This document shows positions 15,906 to 23,910 of a stretch of 26,859 bases of DNA, piece after piece; the stretch's first letter is position 1, and each line of letters starts with the position of its first letter. A model generated the notes under the pieces. The model ran no database searches and had not been told where the DNA came from. It was given only the letters and a program-made list of their open reading frames with translations. The stretch comes from CAYSZB01 sp964435475 (GTDB lineage: Bacteria; Chloroflexota; Anaerolineae; Anaerolineales; Anaerolineaceae): positions 1 through 26,859 of the forward strand of contig CAYSZB010000030.1 of NCBI GenBank assembly GCA_964435475.1, written 5' to 3'. A program made the translations under genes and the position numbers.

Positions 15906-17177
15906 TCAACCGATCTGGAGTCGGTTATCTGTGTGTATTTCAGCATAACGCCCAGCAAGCCTTTCACCAGCCAACCAAGCAGATGTCCAGCAGTTCTGCA
16001 AATTATACCCGCCTGTCAGTCCATCGATATCCAGCACTTCCCCCGCAAAACACAGACCTGGAAGGTCCCGGCATTCAAAGCCCTGAGCGTCTATGGCGTC
16101 CAGCTGCACACCACCGCAGGTGACGAATTCCTGCTTATGTGCATCACGACCACAGATTGCAAAGAGCCCAGCACGTAACACAAGGTTCAAACCTGCCATC
16201 TGTACTTTGCTCAGGTCTCCCCAACGCAACTGCTCTGGTATCTGACTACGCAGCACCAACCACTGCCACAAGCGCAGCGAAAGCGCGGGAAAAGGAGAGA
16301 GTGCTGTGATACGCCGGGTACTGTTGGACCGTTTATATTGTTTGAGTATCTCGTTTGAAGATCCCTGGTCACCAATTCCATCCAGCCAGTCAACCTGCAA
16401 GGCGTGCCGGTAGCCTGCGTCATGGAGATGGCGAGCTGCCCATGAAGAGAGGTTGATCACAACCGGTCCGCTCAACCCACGGTGAGTGATGAGCAAGGTG
16501 CCTGCTTGCGCAAAGGGTGTCAGGGGCAATCTCAAGCCCACCCGCTCAACAGTGATCCCCGCCAATTGAGCCAGCCCCGGCTCCTGCAATTTAAAAGCGA
16601 ACAGGGCAGGCATGACTGGGCTCTGCGGGATGCCCAATTTTGCCACGACCTCCAGGGCTTTGCGGTTGTCACCAGTGGCGATCAGCACCAAAGACGAGCA
16701 CACTTGGTCTCCTGACGACAGACCTATGAGACAAGAGTTATCCTGCAGGTTGATAGCCAGGTCTTCCATGCTGACCTGGGTCCTTATCTCGATGGCAATC
16801 TTTTTTGCCCTGTCAAGCAAGATATCAACCACGCTCTGTGCCCGATCTGTGATGGGGAAGTAACACCCCTGGGGATCGCAGTAGAAATCAAGTCCCTGGT
16901 CTTCGAACCAGTTCAGCAGGTCATCAGGGCCAAAATGGAATAAAGCACCCAGCAGGAACTTGCCTCCCCTGGGATAAGACTTGATGAATTCCCTGGGATC
17001 TGGACAAGCATGGGTGATGTTGCAGCGTCCACCGCCGGTCTGTAAGAGCTTGCGCAGAGGCAGGCTATCTTTTTCGACGATCAGCACCCTGGCAAGTGGG
17101 CATAGTTGTTTAAAGCGAATAGCCCCAAAAAAGCCCGCCGGTCCGCCGCCCACCACTACCAGATCAAATGGCTGCAT
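15906..17177 (-). CDS. BaiN/HI0933-like FAD-dependent oxidoreductase
   Basis: The 423-residue flavoprotein has the N-terminal dinucleotide motif VVGGGPAGFFGAI (residues 7-19), the family signature LLQTGGGRCNITH, an ATGDNRKALE segment, and a C-terminal GEVLDIDGLTGGYNLQNCWTSAW block that closes the FAD site. The family (YhiN, HI0933, BaiN) is widespread; proposed activities include reduction of bile-acid intermediates and other enoate or aminoacrylate-type substrates, but physiological roles are mostly unknown. It starts 3 bases after the ggt stop and directly abuts the MFS gene, so all three are probably one transcript. Confidence 0.88.
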   Translation of the reverse strand: MQPFDLVVVGGGPAGFFGAIRFKQLCPLARVLIVEKDSLPLRKLLQTGGGRCNITHACPDPREFIKSYPRGGKFLLGALFHFGPDDLLNWFEDQGLDFYCDPQGCYFPITDRAQSVVDILLDRAKKIAIEIRTQVSMEDLAINLQDNSCLIGLSSGDQVCSSLVLIATGDNRKALEVVAKLGIPQSPVMPALFAFKLQEPGLAQLAGITVERVGLRLPLTPFAQAGTLLITHRGLSGPVVINLSSWAARHLHDAGYRHALQVDWLDGIGDQGSSNEILKQYKRSNSTRRITALSPFPALSLRLWQWLVLRSQIPEQLRWGDLSKVQMAGLNLVLRAGLFAICGRDAHKQEFVTCGGVQLDAIDAQGFECRDLPGLCFAGEVLDIDGLTGGYNLQNCWTSAWLAGERLAGRYAEIHTDNRLQIG

Positions 17178-17180
17178 GGA

Positions 17181-18869
17181 TCAATATCCGATGGCACAAC
17201 CATCTTTACGCGGATCACTGCCTGCACACAGCAAACCACTTTGCGGATCACGCATGATTATCTGCCCACCTCCAAAACGCACCCTCTCATACCCTCCCAG
17301 GAGCTTGACCTGGTGGCCCCTAGTCTTGAGATAGGCAACGCTCTGTGGTTGCCAACCTTCCTCCAGCCACAGCAATCCACCTGGGTCCCTGGAGCCCACA
17401 CCGCCGCCCAGAATGTCCAGGCAGAAGCGTGGCATGTCAAGGGCTTGCTGAGGGTTGTGCTTTAGATCAACCAGGTTGATCAGCATTTGGAGATGTCCTT
17501 GAGGTTGCATGTACCCCCCCATCACCCCCAGGCAGGCAAATAATTCTTCCTGGTGGGTGATCATCGCCGGGATGATCGTCTGGTAAGGCCGTTTGCCGCC
17601 TGCCAGGGCATTGGGGTGCTCAGGATCAAGGCTAAAGGTTGATGCCCGGTTTTGCAGTAATACTCCCCTGCCCGGCACCACAAGGCCGGTGCCACCCCCA
17701 TAATAGAGACTGCAAATCATCGAACAGGCATTTCCTGATTTGTCGATCACGCTCAGGTAGGTTGTATCATCGCCTGTCATGTGAATCCCGCTGTCAAAAT
17801 GCTCCAAGGTCTGCCTGGGATGGATTAACTTTCGGCGGCTGGCAATGTATGCAGGGTCCAGAAGGTCACGCAGGGGTAAAGGATGCACCCTCGGGTCACA
17901 GACCCAGGCTAAGGCTTCGCCAAACCCCAAGCGCATACACTCCACCAAGGTATGGGCTCTTGCATCCATATCCATCTCAGCCAGGTCAAAGCCATTTGCG
18001 ATGCTGGCGGCAATGGTCGCGGCCAAACCCTGCCCATTGGGCGGGCATTCATGCAGACAGTAGCCGTGATAGTCCGCGCTGATAGGTTCGATCCATTCAG
18101 CTTGAAAACCGGCCAGGTCTTCCCTTGTCAGCCATCCTCCATAGCGCTGGACATGGCTGCAAATCTCACCAGCCAGTTCTCCTTTATATATAAAATTCTG
18201 TCCCTCAAGCGCGATATGCCGCAGGGTGCCCGCCAGAGTAGGCAGGTGCATGACCTCACCCGCCAGTGGAGGCCTACCATCCAGCAAAAATTCATTACCG
18301 CTGGGCTGAAGAGGTCCTATGAGTCTCTGGTGCAGGAGATTAGCTTGTTCAACTTCAGGTTTATCCCTGAGCAGCTTGGCAGGCATTGATGCCCATCCAT
18401 GGGCGATGAATTCCGCCACAGGGAATCCCTGTTCCGCATAGTCAATGGCAGGCTGAAGCACCTCCGCGAATTGGAACCTACCAAAGCGCTTGAGCAGTGC
18501 CTGCCAGCCAGCCACAGCCCCTGGTACGCTGACTGCCTGCCCGCTCCACATTGGATAATGTTCATACCCTGCTTCCAGCAGCTCCTGAAGGGATGAGCTG
18601 CGGGCCGATGGACCAGAGGCATTCAGGGCATATACTTTGCGGGTGGCAGCATCCCAGTAAAGGGCAAAACAATCACCACCCACTCCAGAGGAAAAGGGCT
18701 CAACAACACCTAGCAGGGCAACCGCGGCCACGGCCGCATCTGCTGCTGTGCCCCCCGAACGAAGCATGTCCAGGCCGACCAGGGACGCCAGCGGATGGCT
18801 GGTCGCGACCATCCCGTGGGTCGTCAGGACATTGCTGCGGCGGGAACGAAAGGTAAAGTCATAGTTCAT
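17181..18869 (-). CDS. ggt: Gamma-glutamyltransferase-family (Ntn) hydrolase
   Basis: The start is ATG 18869, since GGAG (18878-18875) is 5 bases upstream. The 562-residue proenzyme begins with the family pattern MVATSHPLASLVGLDMLRSGG, followed by GGTAADAAVA and VVEPFSSGVGGDCF. The autocleavage site is DDTTYLSVIDKSGN, with T369 as the expected nucleophile of the small subunit; GGGTGLVVPGRGVLLQNR and GGKRPYQTIIPAMI follow. Such enzymes cut gamma-glutamyl bonds (glutathione, poly-gamma-glutamate) or, in divergent members, cephalosporin-like amides. No signal peptide is visible, so a cytoplasmic place is likely. It leads an operon with a flavoprotein and an MFS transporter. Confidence 0.9.
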   Translation of the reverse strand: MNYDFTFRSRRSNVLTTHGMVATSHPLASLVGLDMLRSGGTAADAAVAAVALLGVVEPFSSGVGGDCFALYWDAATRKVYALNASGPSARSSSLQELLEAGYEHYPMWSGQAVSVPGAVAGWQALLKRFGRFQFAEVLQPAIDYAEQGFPVAEFIAHGWASMPAKLLRDKPEVEQANLLHQRLIGPLQPSGNEFLLDGRPPLAGEVMHLPTLAGTLRHIALEGQNFIYKGELAGEICSHVQRYGGWLTREDLAGFQAEWIEPISADYHGYCLHECPPNGQGLAATIAASIANGFDLAEMDMDARAHTLVECMRLGFGEALAWVCDPRVHPLPLRDLLDPAYIASRRKLIHPRQTLEHFDSGIHMTGDDTTYLSVIDKSGNACSMICSLYYGGGTGLVVPGRGVLLQNRASTFSLDPEHPNALAGGKRPYQTIIPAMITHQEELFACLGVMGGYMQPQGHLQMLINLVDLKHNPQQALDMPRFCLDILGGGVGSRDPGGLLWLEEGWQPQSVAYLKTRGHQVKLLGGYERVRFGGGQIIMRDPQSGLLCAGSDPRKDGCAIGY

Positions 18870-18989
18870 GGTCACTCCAGGCTGAACAGGATGACCTGAT
18901 TATACCTGACGCTGCCTGCATCCCCCTTAAAAGCGCATCGAGGACGTGCAAATACAGGTAAAATTAGCTGGATTGCCTTTGGAGGTGTC

Positions 18990-19571
18990 ATGAGCAACAA
19001 TAAAACTGGTTTGAAACAAGTCCTTACCCCACCAGGGGTGGTTTACCTGAGCCTGGGATTGGTCATCCTGAGCCTGATCTTGTTTAACCTGCCTGGTCTG
19101 CCGATCAGCAGCGCTGCCCTGCTTGAGAGGTCTGGTGGGTTGTCAATCCTTGACATGCGCCTGCAGTACACTCCGACTGATGTGCAGGAACTGTTTATAG
19201 CCTTGGGCGAGGATGGACGTTCATCCTACCAATTAACACACCTCACCCTGGACCTAGCCTTCCCACTCTTTTATACCTTTTTCTTTGCCAGTGCTTTTAT
19301 CCAACTGGGAGCCCACCTGGAAATATCCCCCAAGCGTCAGCACCTGCCCGCCTGGCTGGCGCTGCTGGCAGGAGCCATGGACCTGGTGGAAAACTTCAGC
19401 ATTGTCAAGCTGGTGACAGCCTTTCCTGTGGAACTGCCCGGCCTGGTGCGCGTTGCACAGATCGCCACCCTGGCAAAGTTCAGCCTGTTCGTGCTAAACC
19501 TCCTGCTGCTGGCGAACCTTTTGATCCTGGTGTTGCGCAAGGTGCGTTCCAGACAGAACCATGTCAGCTGA
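18990..19571 (+). CDS. Predicted four-helix membrane protein, conserved hypothetical
   Basis: The 193-residue protein starts at ATG 18990 with GGAGGTG just upstream. Hydrophobic helices are near residues 17-36, 87-108, 118-137 and 155-181, with an extracytoplasmic-looking segment between helices 1 and 2 that includes MRLQYTPTDVQELFIALGEDGRSSY. The motif MDLVENFSI in helix 3 recurs in small membrane proteins of unknown function. No catalytic motif is recognised. It overlaps the next gene by 11 bases, so the two are likely co-expressed. Confidence 0.7.
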   Translation: MSNNKTGLKQVLTPPGVVYLSLGLVILSLILFNLPGLPISSAALLERSGGLSILDMRLQYTPTDVQELFIALGEDGRSSYQLTHLTLDLAFPLFYTFFFASAFIQLGAHLEISPKRQHLPAWLALLAGAMDLVENFSIVKLVTAFPVELPGLVRVAQIATLAKFSLFVLNLLLLANLLILVLRKVRSRQNHVS

Positions 19572-19953
19572 CCAGGCACCGATCCCCATGCGCAGGCCTG
19601 CCTCTGACTACCTTGGCAGGTCATTCACTGTCCAGGTGGATCGACCGCTGGGTTCTGTCCATCCGCTTCACGGATTTATTTATCTTCTAAACTACGGTTA
19701 TATAGCGGGTGAGATGGCACTGGATGGTGAAGCTCAGGATGCTTACATCCTCGGGGTGGCTGAACCCATGAAGCATTTCAGTGGAATATGCATCGCCGTG
19801 ATAGAAAGGCTGGATGATGTCGAGGATAAGCTGGTTATCGCCTCGCCAGGGCAGCGGTTCAGCGAAGAAGAGATCCGTGATAAAACCAACTTCCAGGAAC
19901 GTTATTTTCACATCCGTATCACCCTGCTGGATGATGATCAGGAACTTCGCTAG
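19561..19953 (+). CDS. Inorganic pyrophosphatase-like small protein
   Basis: The 130-residue protein resembles the short pyrophosphatase-like family: VDRPLGSVHP, LNYGYIAG, the acidic EAQDAYILGV, FSGICIAVIERLDDVEDKLVIA, and EEEIRDKTNFQERYF. It is shorter than type I pyrophosphatases (about 170 residues). The classical DxDPxD metal site is replaced by DGEAQDAYILG, so pyrophosphatase activity is unproven. Its start lies inside the end of the membrane-protein gene. It is convergent with manC, with only 11 bases between the stops. Confidence 0.75.
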   Translation: MSADQAPIPMRRPASDYLGRSFTVQVDRPLGSVHPLHGFIYLLNYGYIAGEMALDGEAQDAYILGVAEPMKHFSGICIAVIERLDDVEDKLVIASPGQRFSEEEIRDKTNFQERYFHIRITLLDDDQELR

Positions 19954-19964
19954 ATAACCCCCGC

Positions 19965-21035
19965 TTACACCAGCTTTTCTTTTCCGTTCTCCTTGAGCAG
20001 CTGCACCAGCTTTTTGACATCCTGTTCAGATCCCCGTTTGCAGACCAGCAGCGCATCCGGGGTATCCACAATGATGAGGTCTTCCACCCCCAGTGCAGCC
20101 ACCAGGCGGTCAGCACCAAATATCAGGTTGCGGTGGCTGTCCTCGACCAGGCTTTCACCCACCAGGATATTTTCGTGCAGATCATGCGGCAAGATCTCAA
20201 ACAGACTGCCCCAGCTGCCGATGTCCGACCAGCCCATCGAAACCGGGATCACCGCCACGTCCTTTGCCCCCTCCATGATCCCATAATCCAGGGTAGCTTT
20301 ACGTACCCCCTGCCAAGCGAAGTCAAGCCTGTCTGTAAAGTCTGGCTTTCCGATAGATGCTTTAATGTACATCAACTGGGCAAAGAGGTCCGGCATCTGT
20401 CTTTCAAATTCCAGCATAAGCTGACTGATCTGCCAGATGAACATCCCGCTGTTCCAGCTGAACTGCCCGCTGTCCATCATCTGCACAGCCTGCTCCACTT
20501 TGGGTTTTTCAATAAAACGCTGTACACGGTAGACCGCCTGCCCCTCCACATCACCAAGAAGCTCACCCTGCTGGATATAACCAAAGCCGGTGGCCGGTTC
20601 GGTCGGCTGGACGCCCAGAGTGACCAGGCGCCCCCCTTGTGCCACAGCCCTGGCTGCCGATAAGACTATACGAAATCGGTCGGTGTCCGCTATGTAATGG
20701 TCCGCGGTCAATACCGCCATCACAGCAGAAGGATCCATGTGCTGCAGTATGACCGCCGCCAGCCCAATAGCCGGTGCCGTCCCCCGCCCTTCTGGTTCTA
20801 TAATGAAATTGCCCGTCGGGATCTCAGGTGCCTGTTTCAACAGGATATCCCTGTGTACAGCACTTGAGACCACGTGGATACGATCTGGGGGAAAAAGAGG
20901 AGACAAGCGGTCAACGGCATGCTGGAACATGGTGCGTTCCCCGATCAATTTTAAGGCTTGTTTTGGATACTTCTCTCGGCTCAACGGCCACAGCCGTGTA
21001 CCGCTTCCACCCGCCATGATCACTGCATGGTACAT
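19965..21035 (-). CDS. manC: Mannose-1-phosphate guanylyltransferase
   Basis: The start is ATG 21035 with AGGAG six bases upstream; an in-frame TTG at 21053 lies upstream of that ribosome site. The 356-residue enzyme has the nucleotidyltransferase signature MAGGSGTRLWPLSREKYPKQ at residues 7-26, VLTADHYI (metal and sugar-phosphate site), GFGYIQQGE and FIEKP. It makes GDP-mannose from GTP and mannose-1-phosphate for cell-surface sugars. The phosphomannose isomerase domain of two-domain ManC is absent, which is normal for this length. It is the last clearly housekeeping gene before the plasmid-like module. Confidence 0.92.
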   Translation of the reverse strand: MYHAVIMAGGSGTRLWPLSREKYPKQALKLIGERTMFQHAVDRLSPLFPPDRIHVVSSAVHRDILLKQAPEIPTGNFIIEPEGRGTAPAIGLAAVILQHMDPSAVMAVLTADHYIADTDRFRIVLSAARAVAQGGRLVTLGVQPTEPATGFGYIQQGELLGDVEGQAVYRVQRFIEKPKVEQAVQMMDSGQFSWNSGMFIWQISQLMLEFERQMPDLFAQLMYIKASIGKPDFTDRLDFAWQGVRKATLDYGIMEGAKDVAVIPVSMGWSDIGSWGSLFEILPHDLHENILVGESLVEDSHRNLIFGADRLVAALGVEDLIIVDTPDALLVCKRGSEQDVKKLVQLLKENGKEKLV

Positions 21036-21221
21036 CGCATACTCCTGGTCCAATTCTATTGATCAGCTTGATCAACTCATCCATTATAACCTCTCTGATC
21101 TGCCTTTCTTTGTCGATCCCTTGCGGGTGATTTGAGGCACAAAGTTGAACTGCTGGTTGACATTGAAATTTTCTAAAAATTAAGAATGAGCGTACGGGTA
21201 ATCAAATACCCTGTGAATGAA

Positions 21222-21247
21222 TTAAAACGCTCCACAAAGCGTTTAAA
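21222..21247 (-). terminator. Probable terminator of the initiator operon
   Basis: AAACGCT (21225-21231) and AGCGTTT (21238-21244) form a 7-bp stem with a 6-base loop. Read on the minus strand it is followed by TTTTAATT, fitting a weak intrinsic terminator about 175 bases after the small RHH-like gene. Confidence 0.45.
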
Positions 21248-21333
21248 CAAGTATAGGGATACCCCTGTATTCTTTCAGGTATTTAAGCCCCTTTATGATC
21301 CATTTTTGCCATAAAATGCGCATCCCGCTGGTT

Positions 21334-21361
21334 AACAAGTGTGCCCATGGGCACACTTGTT
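21334..21361. repeat. Perfect 28-bp palindrome, site 1 (candidate parS/operator)
   Basis: The sequence is a perfect inverted repeat centred between 21347 and 21348, arm AACAAGTGTGCCCA. Its core AAGTGTGCCCATGGGCAC recurs at 23632-23655 and 25750-25771. It lies 58 bases past the end of the RHH-like gene. With no spacer and no T-tract it looks like a protein-binding site rather than a terminator. Confidence 0.7.
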
Positions 21362-21418
21362 GATCTTAACCTTGCTATTTTGTCAGGAAGCATGTAAAAA
21401 GAAAGAATATTTTGACCC

Positions 21419-21736
21419 TTAGAGCCACTTTTTAATCAATTTCTCCAGGTCGATGCGGAAATCATAGCGCGGAGAATTGCCCGGTACACGCAGGTCTGCC
21501 AAGTCGATCGACCCGCTGCGCAGATCGCGCAGTCCATAGATCAACAGAACCCCGGCGACCATTGAGTTGGTCAGGCGGAGTGCTTCCGCCAGGTGGGCGA
21601 TTTCAAGGATCAGGTCAGGCGGTAGGTCATACATTGCCCGCCGGCCGCGCCGCTCGATGTTGTGCCGCTGGTTGCGGGTCAGGCTTGAATAATCGACATC
21701 GCAATTATTTACCTTTGTAAGTCTCCTGGTAGCCAT
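21419..21736 (-). CDS. Small putative ribbon-helix-helix-like regulator
   Basis: The 105-residue basic protein starts at ATG 21736; GAGG overlapping the stop of the upstream initiator gene serves as its ribosome site, 9 bases separate the two frames, and they probably form one operon. The middle section (about residues 35-70; MYDLPPDLILEIAHLAEAL, then a short turn and MVAGVLLIYGLRDL) has the strand-helix-helix pattern of Arc/MetJ-type regulators with a basic stretch RNQRHNIERRGRRA before it. A role in autoregulation or copy control is plausible from its place, but no family is recognised with certainty. Confidence 0.5.
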   Translation of the reverse strand: MATRRLTKVNNCDVDYSSLTRNQRHNIERRGRRAMYDLPPDLILEIAHLAEALRLTNSMVAGVLLIYGLRDLRSGSIDLADLRVPGNSPRYDFRIDLEKLIKKWL

Positions 21737-21745
21737 TGCTCTACC

Positions 21746-23701
21746 TCATCCTCTTATGCCCAGGTGATCTACCAGGCGCTGCAGCAGCTGCTGGCGTTCA
21801 CTCAAACCAGGAACCGCGGCCAGGAAAGCGCGCATGTCGGGATCCAGCAGATCCGGATAGGCACCCGCCCCGAGGTAACCGGAGTTCATGCGGTCGAGGG
21901 TGTCGCTGACCTGCTGGGCCAGAACCCCCGGATCCAGGCGTGCCAGGCGCAATGCAGACCCGCCGGCATTGGTCCTGGTTTCGAGTGCCCGGGTTACTGC
22001 AAAGCTCAACGGCGAATGGATCACCGGCGTCAGGCAGGCGTAGATCAGCCAGGAGACCAGAGACTCCTTCTGGCAACTGGAGATCAGCCGTCTGGATAGT
22101 TCAGGGTTTAAGCGCTTGAAAATCTGCTCAGGTTGCCAGCCATGGTCATCAAAATATCCTTCCACCACCTGTTTTGGACGTTCAAGGGTCATATATCCCG
22201 CCTGATCATCGTCGGTATGTGGTGGAAAAGTGTATTTTGGATTGAAATAAGTATCTTTAAGTCTGATAAGTATATTTAATATTGTATCAAAATGACAATT
22301 ACCTTCAGACAGTTGGGTCTCAAAATGACAATTTAAACCATCTACCAGGGTATCAAAATGACATATTTCTGACGGGGTGAGGGTCTCAAAATGACAAATA
22401 CCGCGTCCGACCAGGGTCTCAAAATGACAAAATCCTTTTTCCTTACCCACAAAGGCAGCGCGGTAGAGCAGGTTTTGTATCTTGCGCTCATGCAGAGCTG
22501 AGCCGAGCAGGTGGATGTCCACGGCAGAACTGCCTGATGCAATTTCGGCAACGGCGTCCCTCAGATGAGCGTCACTTTCCGTCAGCTGGGTGTCGTACAC
22601 TTCCAGTTGCCAATCGCTGCCCGAATCTGAATGACGTGTATCGATCCGGCAGAGATAAAGGCCAGCCAGCGAACGGCGTTCTTCACGCCAGGAACGCACA
22701 TACTCAGAGTTACCCTTGATATCCTGTGAACGTGGCCGCCCGCGTTCAGAAACCTTTTTCTGGGGAATGCGGCCTGGCAGTGAGGTTGAACCGATCCATC
22801 CCTGCAGAGTGGTCAGACCACCGGGTACCCAGAAGGTGTTGCGGTCCTGGCCTTTCTCCCAGTCCACGTAACAGCACAGTTTGCTCATCAGGTACAGGGC
22901 ACCCATATCATCCCCCAGCTCTGGCAGTACCTTCTTGAACCAGTACCAGGGAATCGCCAGGAAACTCTCCGGACGGACCAGATGCGCAGCCAGGCTGTCA
23001 CACAGCGAGGAAAGCACCGGGTCCAGACAGTCGCGGTCCAGTGCCTGGCAGACCACCTGGTGGGTGCTGAGCGCATGATTAAAGGTGACCGTACCGCTGA
23101 ATGGCGTGCGAAATGGAAACTGCAGTATCTGCTCACGGCTGGTATGCAGCGCTTCGCTCAGCGTTTCAATTGGATGATCCTTGATACTGTATTTCTGTAG
23201 CCAGGCCAGCAGGTCGCTGGCATCCCCTGGGGTGAGTAGCAGACCGCGGTAGCGGTAGGTGTTCGGCTGGCGCTGGATCCGGCCGTCCAGGATCACATGC
23301 TCAGGCTCGCTACGTGTAACGAACCAGTCAAGGCGGCTGTCTTTGAACAAGCGGAAGAACTTAGCCCGGCTGATGACATTACCCAGCGAGCGCAGCAGGG
23401 CTGAAACATCCACACTTACCGCATCACCTTCCAGGGGGTAGGACGCCAGGCTGTTGGATGCGTGGTTAGCCCGGTAGAATGCCTGGCGCAATGCAATGGC
23501 AACCAACACTGCTGGCGAACCAACAAACGGCACAAAGCGCAAAATATAGGAGGGGACTGCCACGATCGATTCTGGGCGGATGATCGCCTCTGTCACACCT
23601 GCAGCTCCAGGCAGGAAGCTCAGCTCTGTGGAAAGTGTGCCCATGGGCGCACTTTGGGTAGACAAATCCACCACAGCTGCGTTGAAATTTTGCGCATTCA
23701 T
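21746..23701 (-). CDS. Putative plasmid-type replication initiator with nested iteron array
   Basis: The 651-residue protein matches no family I can name with certainty. Its N-terminal third (ALRQAFYRANHASN, VDVSALLRSLG, ISRAKFFRLF) reads like the winged-helix region of plasmid initiators. The middle has a basic part (KKVSERGRPRSQDIKG). Residues 425-473 consist of an 11-residue repeat beginning CHF(E/D)T five times, encoded by iteron-like DNA. An AT-rich coding stretch and a helical C-terminus follow. The initiator role is inferred from the internal iterons with adjacent AT-rich DNA (as in lambda O) and from the neighbours: an RHH-like protein, an AAA ATPase and ParAB. One of the three palindromes lies within codons 16-23. 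A possible antisense RNA overlaps its leader. A phage or ICE regulatory protein remains possible. Confidence 0.6.
   Translation of the reverse strand: MNAQNFNAAVVDLSTQSAPMGTLSTELSFLPGAAGVTEAIIRPESIVAVPSYILRFVPFVGSPAVLVAIALRQAFYRANHASNSLASYPLEGDAVSVDVSALLRSLGNVISRAKFFRLFKDSRLDWFVTRSEPEHVILDGRIQRQPNTYRYRGLLLTPGDASDLLAWLQKYSIKDHPIETLSEALHTSREQILQFPFRTPFSGTVTFNHALSTHQVVCQALDRDCLDPVLSSLCDSLAAHLVRPESFLAIPWYWFKKVLPELGDDMGALYLMSKLCCYVDWEKGQDRNTFWVPGGLTTLQGWIGSTSLPGRIPQKKVSERGRPRSQDIKGNSEYVRSWREERRSLAGLYLCRIDTRHSDSGSDWQLEVYDTQLTESDAHLRDAVAEIASGSSAVDIHLLGSALHERKIQNLLYRAAFVGKEKGFCHFETLVGRGICHFETLTPSEICHFDTLVDGLNCHFETQLSEGNCHFDTILNILIRLKDTYFNPKYTFPPHTDDDQAGYMTLERPKQVVEGYFDDHGWQPEQIFKRLNPELSRRLISSCQKESLVSWLIYACLTPVIHSPLSFAVTRALETRTNAGGSALRLARLDPGVLAQQVSDTLDRMNSGYLGAGAYPDLLDPDMRAFLAAVPGLSERQQLLQRLVDHLGIRG
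22226..22283. other. AT-rich stretch beside the iterons (candidate unwinding element)
   Basis: By hand count about one fifth of these 58 bases are G or C, against well over half on both sides. The stretch is still coding, on the minus strand. It directly abuts the last iteron, the arrangement expected for a DNA-unwinding element of an iteron origin. Confidence 0.5.
22284..22429. repeat. Five iterons, exact 33-bp period, inside the initiator gene
   Basis: The 14-bp element GT(A/C)TCAAAATGACA starts at 22284, 22317, 22350, 22383 and 22416. The 11-base core TCAAAATGACA is identical in all five, while the 19 bases between are different. A period of 33 is three helical turns, placing all sites on one DNA face, and is also 11 codons. 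Conservation of the short element with free spacers points to a binding site for the encoded protein rather than to recent tandem duplication. Confidence 0.85.
23632..23655. repeat. Palindrome site 2, inside the 5' end of the initiator gene
   Basis: A 24-bp inverted repeat centred between 23643 and 23644 has a single mismatched pair and shares the core AAGTGTGCCCATGGGC with sites 1 and 3. It begins about 46 bases after the initiator start codon and encodes residues 16-23, a position suited to a roadblock or autoregulatory operator. Confidence 0.7.
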
Positions 23702-23742
23702 GCCTTGAAACCCCCAATTTGGCCTGTTATGCGGTAAATAAC

Positions 23743-23771
23743 TTGACCTGTGAATCGAAAGATGCTATGAT
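23743..23771 (+). promoter_or_regulatory. Consensus-like promoter antisense to the initiator leader
   Basis: TTGACC at 23743-23748 and TATGAT at 23766-23771 have a 17-base spacer. It points away from the initiator gene into a region without any plus-strand gene; the next plus-strand gene is over 1.1 kb away. Confidence 0.6.
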
Positions 23772-23777
23772 GAAAAA

Positions 23778-23884
23778 GTACACAGCATATAGTATTGCAG
23801 TACAACAACATTAGGATTGCTCCCATCCGTATCCTAAATTTCAGTCGCAGGAGACCCGATAGCAGCGGGTCTCTTGCTGTTTAA
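23778..23884 (+). ncRNA. Candidate counter-transcribed RNA in the initiator leader
   Basis: Predicted from the antisense promoter, the transcript would start near 23778 and contain three hairpins: a weak one (23778-23803), TTAGGAT/ATCCTAA with a 13-base loop (23811-23837), and an 8-bp G+C-rich stem GAGACCCG/CGGGTCTC (23851-23873) followed by a moderately T-rich tail. It has no coding potential. It would be fully complementary to the leader of any initiator mRNA starting upstream, as copy-control RNAs of plasmids are. The weak hairpin, read on the minus strand, is followed by five T, so attenuation of the initiator mRNA is conceivable. The RNA is not proven. Confidence 0.4.
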
Positions 23885-23887
23885 TTC

Positions 23888-23903
23888 CCCTGCCCAGGCA
23901 GGG
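23888..23903. repeat. Short G+C-rich hairpin after the ATPase gene
   Basis: CCCTGCC (23888-23894) and GGCAGGG (23897-23903) form a compact inverted repeat with a 2-base centre, 7 bases beyond the ATPase stop. It could slow transcription or protect the 3' end; there is no T-run on the minus strand. Confidence 0.4.
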
Positions 23904-23910
23904 AGTCATT

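Larger units (their letters stand above)
21036..21418. other. Junction region between manC and the replication module
   Basis: These 383 bases hold no gene. A minus-strand TATAAT (21088-21083) may serve manC, without a clear -35. A hairpin at 21225-21244 and a perfect 28-bp palindrome at 21334-21361 lie on the module side. No tRNA, transposase remnant or direct-repeat attachment site is visible, so the edge of the module cannot be fixed. Confidence 0.5.

Noticed and set aside
21334..21361. Palindrome as an intrinsic terminator
   Set aside because: It has no loop spacer and no T-run on either strand, and it recurs inside a coding region, which fits a protein-binding site.
21036..21418. Attachment site or tRNA marking integration of the module
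   Set aside because: No tRNA, integrase or matching direct repeats were found; the palindrome there belongs to the three-site family.
22284..22429. Regular repeats that could be read as a CRISPR array
   Set aside because: The repeat unit is only 11-14 bases, the period of 33 keeps the reading frame of a long gene, and no cas gene is near. Iterons explain it better.
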